Part shown: in pieces, positions 62,310 to 64,000 of the stretch
Position numbering within the stretch: the stretch's first letter is position 1
How the letters are laid out: the number at the start of each line of letters is the position of its first letter
NCBI RefSeq assembly: GCF_022809115.1
Contig: NZ_JALGBH010000001.1
Location: 62,001-126,000, forward strand
Length of the DNA stretch: 64,000 nucleotides
Source: Pedobacter montanisoli
GTDB lineage: Bacteria > Bacteroidota > Bacteroidia > Sphingobacteriales > Sphingobacteriaceae
Reading direction: 5' to 3'
Notes under the pieces: model-generated
What the model saw: only the letters and a program-made list of their open reading frames with translations
What the model was told of the DNA's origin: nothing
Database searches by the model: none
Made by a program: the position numbers and the translations under genes

Positions 62310-64000
62310 TTAGAAGCAATATTTATTCGCTTCTATAATCTGTTTTGCCACATTCTGACGGGCTTCTTTAACATTAAAGGGTTCAACTTTGGTAAATCTA
62401 CGTAAACCTACCAACATCATACGCAATTCATCACCTTCAGCAAAAGCCCATAATGCCTCCTTACCGGCCTTTGCAACTCCATCAACAGCTTCTACCAGAT
62501 AAATGCGCATTAAATCCAGCTGGCCTTTACAAGCTTCTTCGCCTTTTAGGCTTACCAATTTTTCTGTCCTTAATATTGTCGATTCCAATACATATACATA
62601 ACCTGCCATATCTGCAATATTCATCAAGATTTCCTGTTCTTTGCTCAGGCTCATCATTAATTTCTGCACAGCAGCCCCTGCAACCATCAAAGTAGCTTTC
62701 TTAAGATTAGCCAGTACTTTTTTCTCAGTTGCAAATAAAGTATCATCTTCTTCGCCAAATTCAGGAATAGCCATCAGCTCGTTTGCTACTGCTGTGGCCG
62801 GAGTCATCAGATCTAACTCGCCTTTCATGGCTCTTTTCAGCATCATATCAACGGTTAATAAACGATTGATCTCGTTGGTACCTTCAAAAATTCTGTTGAT
62901 ACGGGCATCACGATAAGCTCTGTCCATAGGTGCATCTGCACTAAAACCCATACCGCCGTAAATCTGCACACCTTCATCTACCACATAATCTAAAGCCTCA
63001 GAACCCCAAACTTTCAGGATAGCACATTCTACGGCAAATTGTTCCACCGATTTTAGTTTTGCTTTAGAAGGCTCCATACCCCCTGCCACCAGCGCATCGT
63101 AGGTATCATCAATATTTTGTCCGGCACGATAATTAGCTGCGTCAACAGCATATACCTTAGAAGCCATTTCAGCTAATTTATAGCGGATGGCGCCATACTT
63201 AGAAATCTGACGGCCAAATTGCAGACGTTCATTTGCATAATTTACAGCTGTGCTTATGGTTTGTTTTGATGCACCTATAGCAGCAGCCGATAATTTGATA
63301 CGTCCAATGTTAAGAATATTTACCGCGATTTTAAAACCGTTCTGTCTTTCAGAAAGCATATTTTCTACCGGAACAGGGCAATCGTTAAAAAAGATTTGTC
63401 TGGTAGAAGAACCTTTGATACCCATTTTATGTTCTTCAGGGTTCATGGTTATTCCACCAAAATCACGTTCAACAATGAATGCAGTTAAGTTCTCATCTTC
63501 ATCAATTTTAGCAAATACAATGAAGATATCAGCAAAACCTCCATTAGTGATCCACATTTTCTGCCCATTAATGATGTAATGTTTACCATCTTCGCTTAAT
63601 TTCGCTTTGGTCTTACCCGAATTTGCATCAGAACCCGAATTCGGTTCAGTTAAACAATAAGCCGCTTTCCACTCACCCGTTCCTAACTTAGGAATATATT
63701 TTGCCTTTTGCTCTTCATTACCATAATACAAAATAGGCAGTGTACCAATACCTGTATGGGCAGATAAAGCTACCGCAAAAGAATGTCCCGCTCCCACAAC
63801 ATCTGCCACTAACATAGAAGTGTTAAAATTCTTACCAAAACCTCCATATTCTTCGGGAACAGATACACCTAAAATCCCTAATTCGCCTGCTTTTGTTAAC
63901 AAATTAGGCATAAATTCAGGGTCTTCTTGCTTATCGATTTTTTCAAGATTAGGAAAAACTTCTGCTGCTAAAAAATCACGGCAGGTTTGGGCAATCATTT
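62310..64000 (-). CDS. Acyl-CoA dehydrogenase (5' end outside window)
   Basis: This flavoenzyme oxidises acyl-CoA to trans-2-enoyl-CoA in beta-oxidation or amino acid breakdown. The visible 563 codons run off the window; the ATG at 63998 is probably internal because the usual N-terminal helix is missing. Motifs are YCLTEPNSGSDANSGKTKA, WITNGGFADIFIVFAK, RLQFGRQISKYGAI and the catalytic Glu region IYGGMGFSADAPMDRAYRDARINRIFEGTNEINRLL. A C-terminal extension of about 170 residues marks the long Bacteroidota/VLCAD-like subgroup. Confidence 0.93.
   Translation of the reverse strand, partial: MIAQTCRDFLAAEVFPNLEKIDKQEDPEFMPNLLTKAGELGILGVSVPEEYGGFGKNFNTSMLVADVVGAGHSFAVALSAHTGIGTLPILYYGNEEQKAKYIPKLGTGEWKAAYCLTEPNSGSDANSGKTKAKLSEDGKHYIINGQKMWITNGGFADIFIVFAKIDEDENLTAFIVERDFGGITMNPEEHKMGIKGSSTRQIFFNDCPVPVENMLSERQNGFKIAVNILNIGRIKLSAAAIGASKQTISTAVNYANERLQFGRQISKYGAIRYKLAEMASKVYAVDAANYRAGQNIDDTYDALVAGGMEPSKAKLKSVEQFAVECAILKVWGSEALDYVVDEGVQIYGGMGFSADAPMDRAYRDARINRIFEGTNEINRLLTVDMMLKRAMKGELDLMTPATAVANELMAIPEFGEEDDTLFATEKKVLANLKKATLMVAGAAVQKLMMSLSKEQEILMNIADMAGYVYVLESTILRTEKLVSLKGEEACKGQLDLMRIYLVEAVDGVAKAGKEALWAFAEGDELRMMLVGLRRFTKVEPFNVKEARQNVAKQIIEANKYCF

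Overview
The window looks like a chromosomal segment of a Bacteroidota bacterium, most likely Sphingobacteriaceae (Pedobacter-like). This rests on low GC, TAnnTTTG-type -7 promoter boxes with almost no Shine-Dalgarno sequences, many Bacteroidota-typical families (BT_3928-like, DUF1599, CCC-motif membrane protein, DUF5686, lamin-tail proteins, SDR-type threonine dehydrogenase), and dispersed intergenic GTCATCCTGAA/TTCAGGATGAC repeats. I see no tRNA, rRNA, CRISPR array, prophage or intact insertion sequence. Species assignment is inference.

Layout. 1-9.5 kb: 3' end of a thioredoxin-like gene, a pdxJ/EamA/lipoprotein operon, a polysaccharide deacetylase-like protein, ahcY, an ABC-F ATPase, a DUF1080 protein and a DUF2752/CCC-motif pair. 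9.5-16.5 kb: bacilliredoxin, two alpha/beta hydrolases, two GNATs, an ArsR-SRPBCC-hydrolase operon with a clear operator, DUF1801, cdaA and folP. 16.5-21 kb: a plus-strand operon DUF1599, PhyH-like, BT_3928-like, orphan DppB-type permease, DinB and aroK. 22-27 kb: a complete EmrAB/TolC-type efflux operon with its TetR repressor and a 26-bp perfect palindromic operator. 27-36 kb: M28 peptidase, ArnT-like transferase, GH20 hexosaminidase, porin-like protein, TetR, a degenerate Rieske-like lipoprotein and pheS. 36-44 kb: kbl, DUF5686, trhO, DUF486, DUF1569, yebC and an SDR threonine dehydrogenase (with Kbl, threonine to glycine).

44.2-53.6 kb is the most coherent accessory system. Nine co-directional genes encode a hitch-hiker subunit and GMC flavoprotein dehydrogenase, a c-type cytochrome, two Gfo/Idh/MocA oxidoreductases, two TIM-barrel isomerases/epimerases, a DUF1080 hydrolase and a NupG-like permease. 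Together they read as an oxidative (3-keto-glycoside) route for glycoside breakdown. 53.6-64 kb: YdcF and a large lamin-tail surface protein, asd, dacB, a TIGR01777 epimerase, two adjacent FKBP lipoproteins and an acyl-CoA dehydrogenase cut by the window edge.

The most unusual non-coding signal is a family of composite inverted-repeat elements. An outer stem, often near AGAGGCTGTTTAAA, encloses a GTCAT...ATGAC-bounded pair of hairpins, giving a cloverleaf-like fold of about 100-125 bp. Five copies sit 2-23 nt after stop codons, in both orientations, and could be mobile terminator/3'-UTR modules. A related approximately 200-bp tandem array lies at 22.05-22.48 kb.
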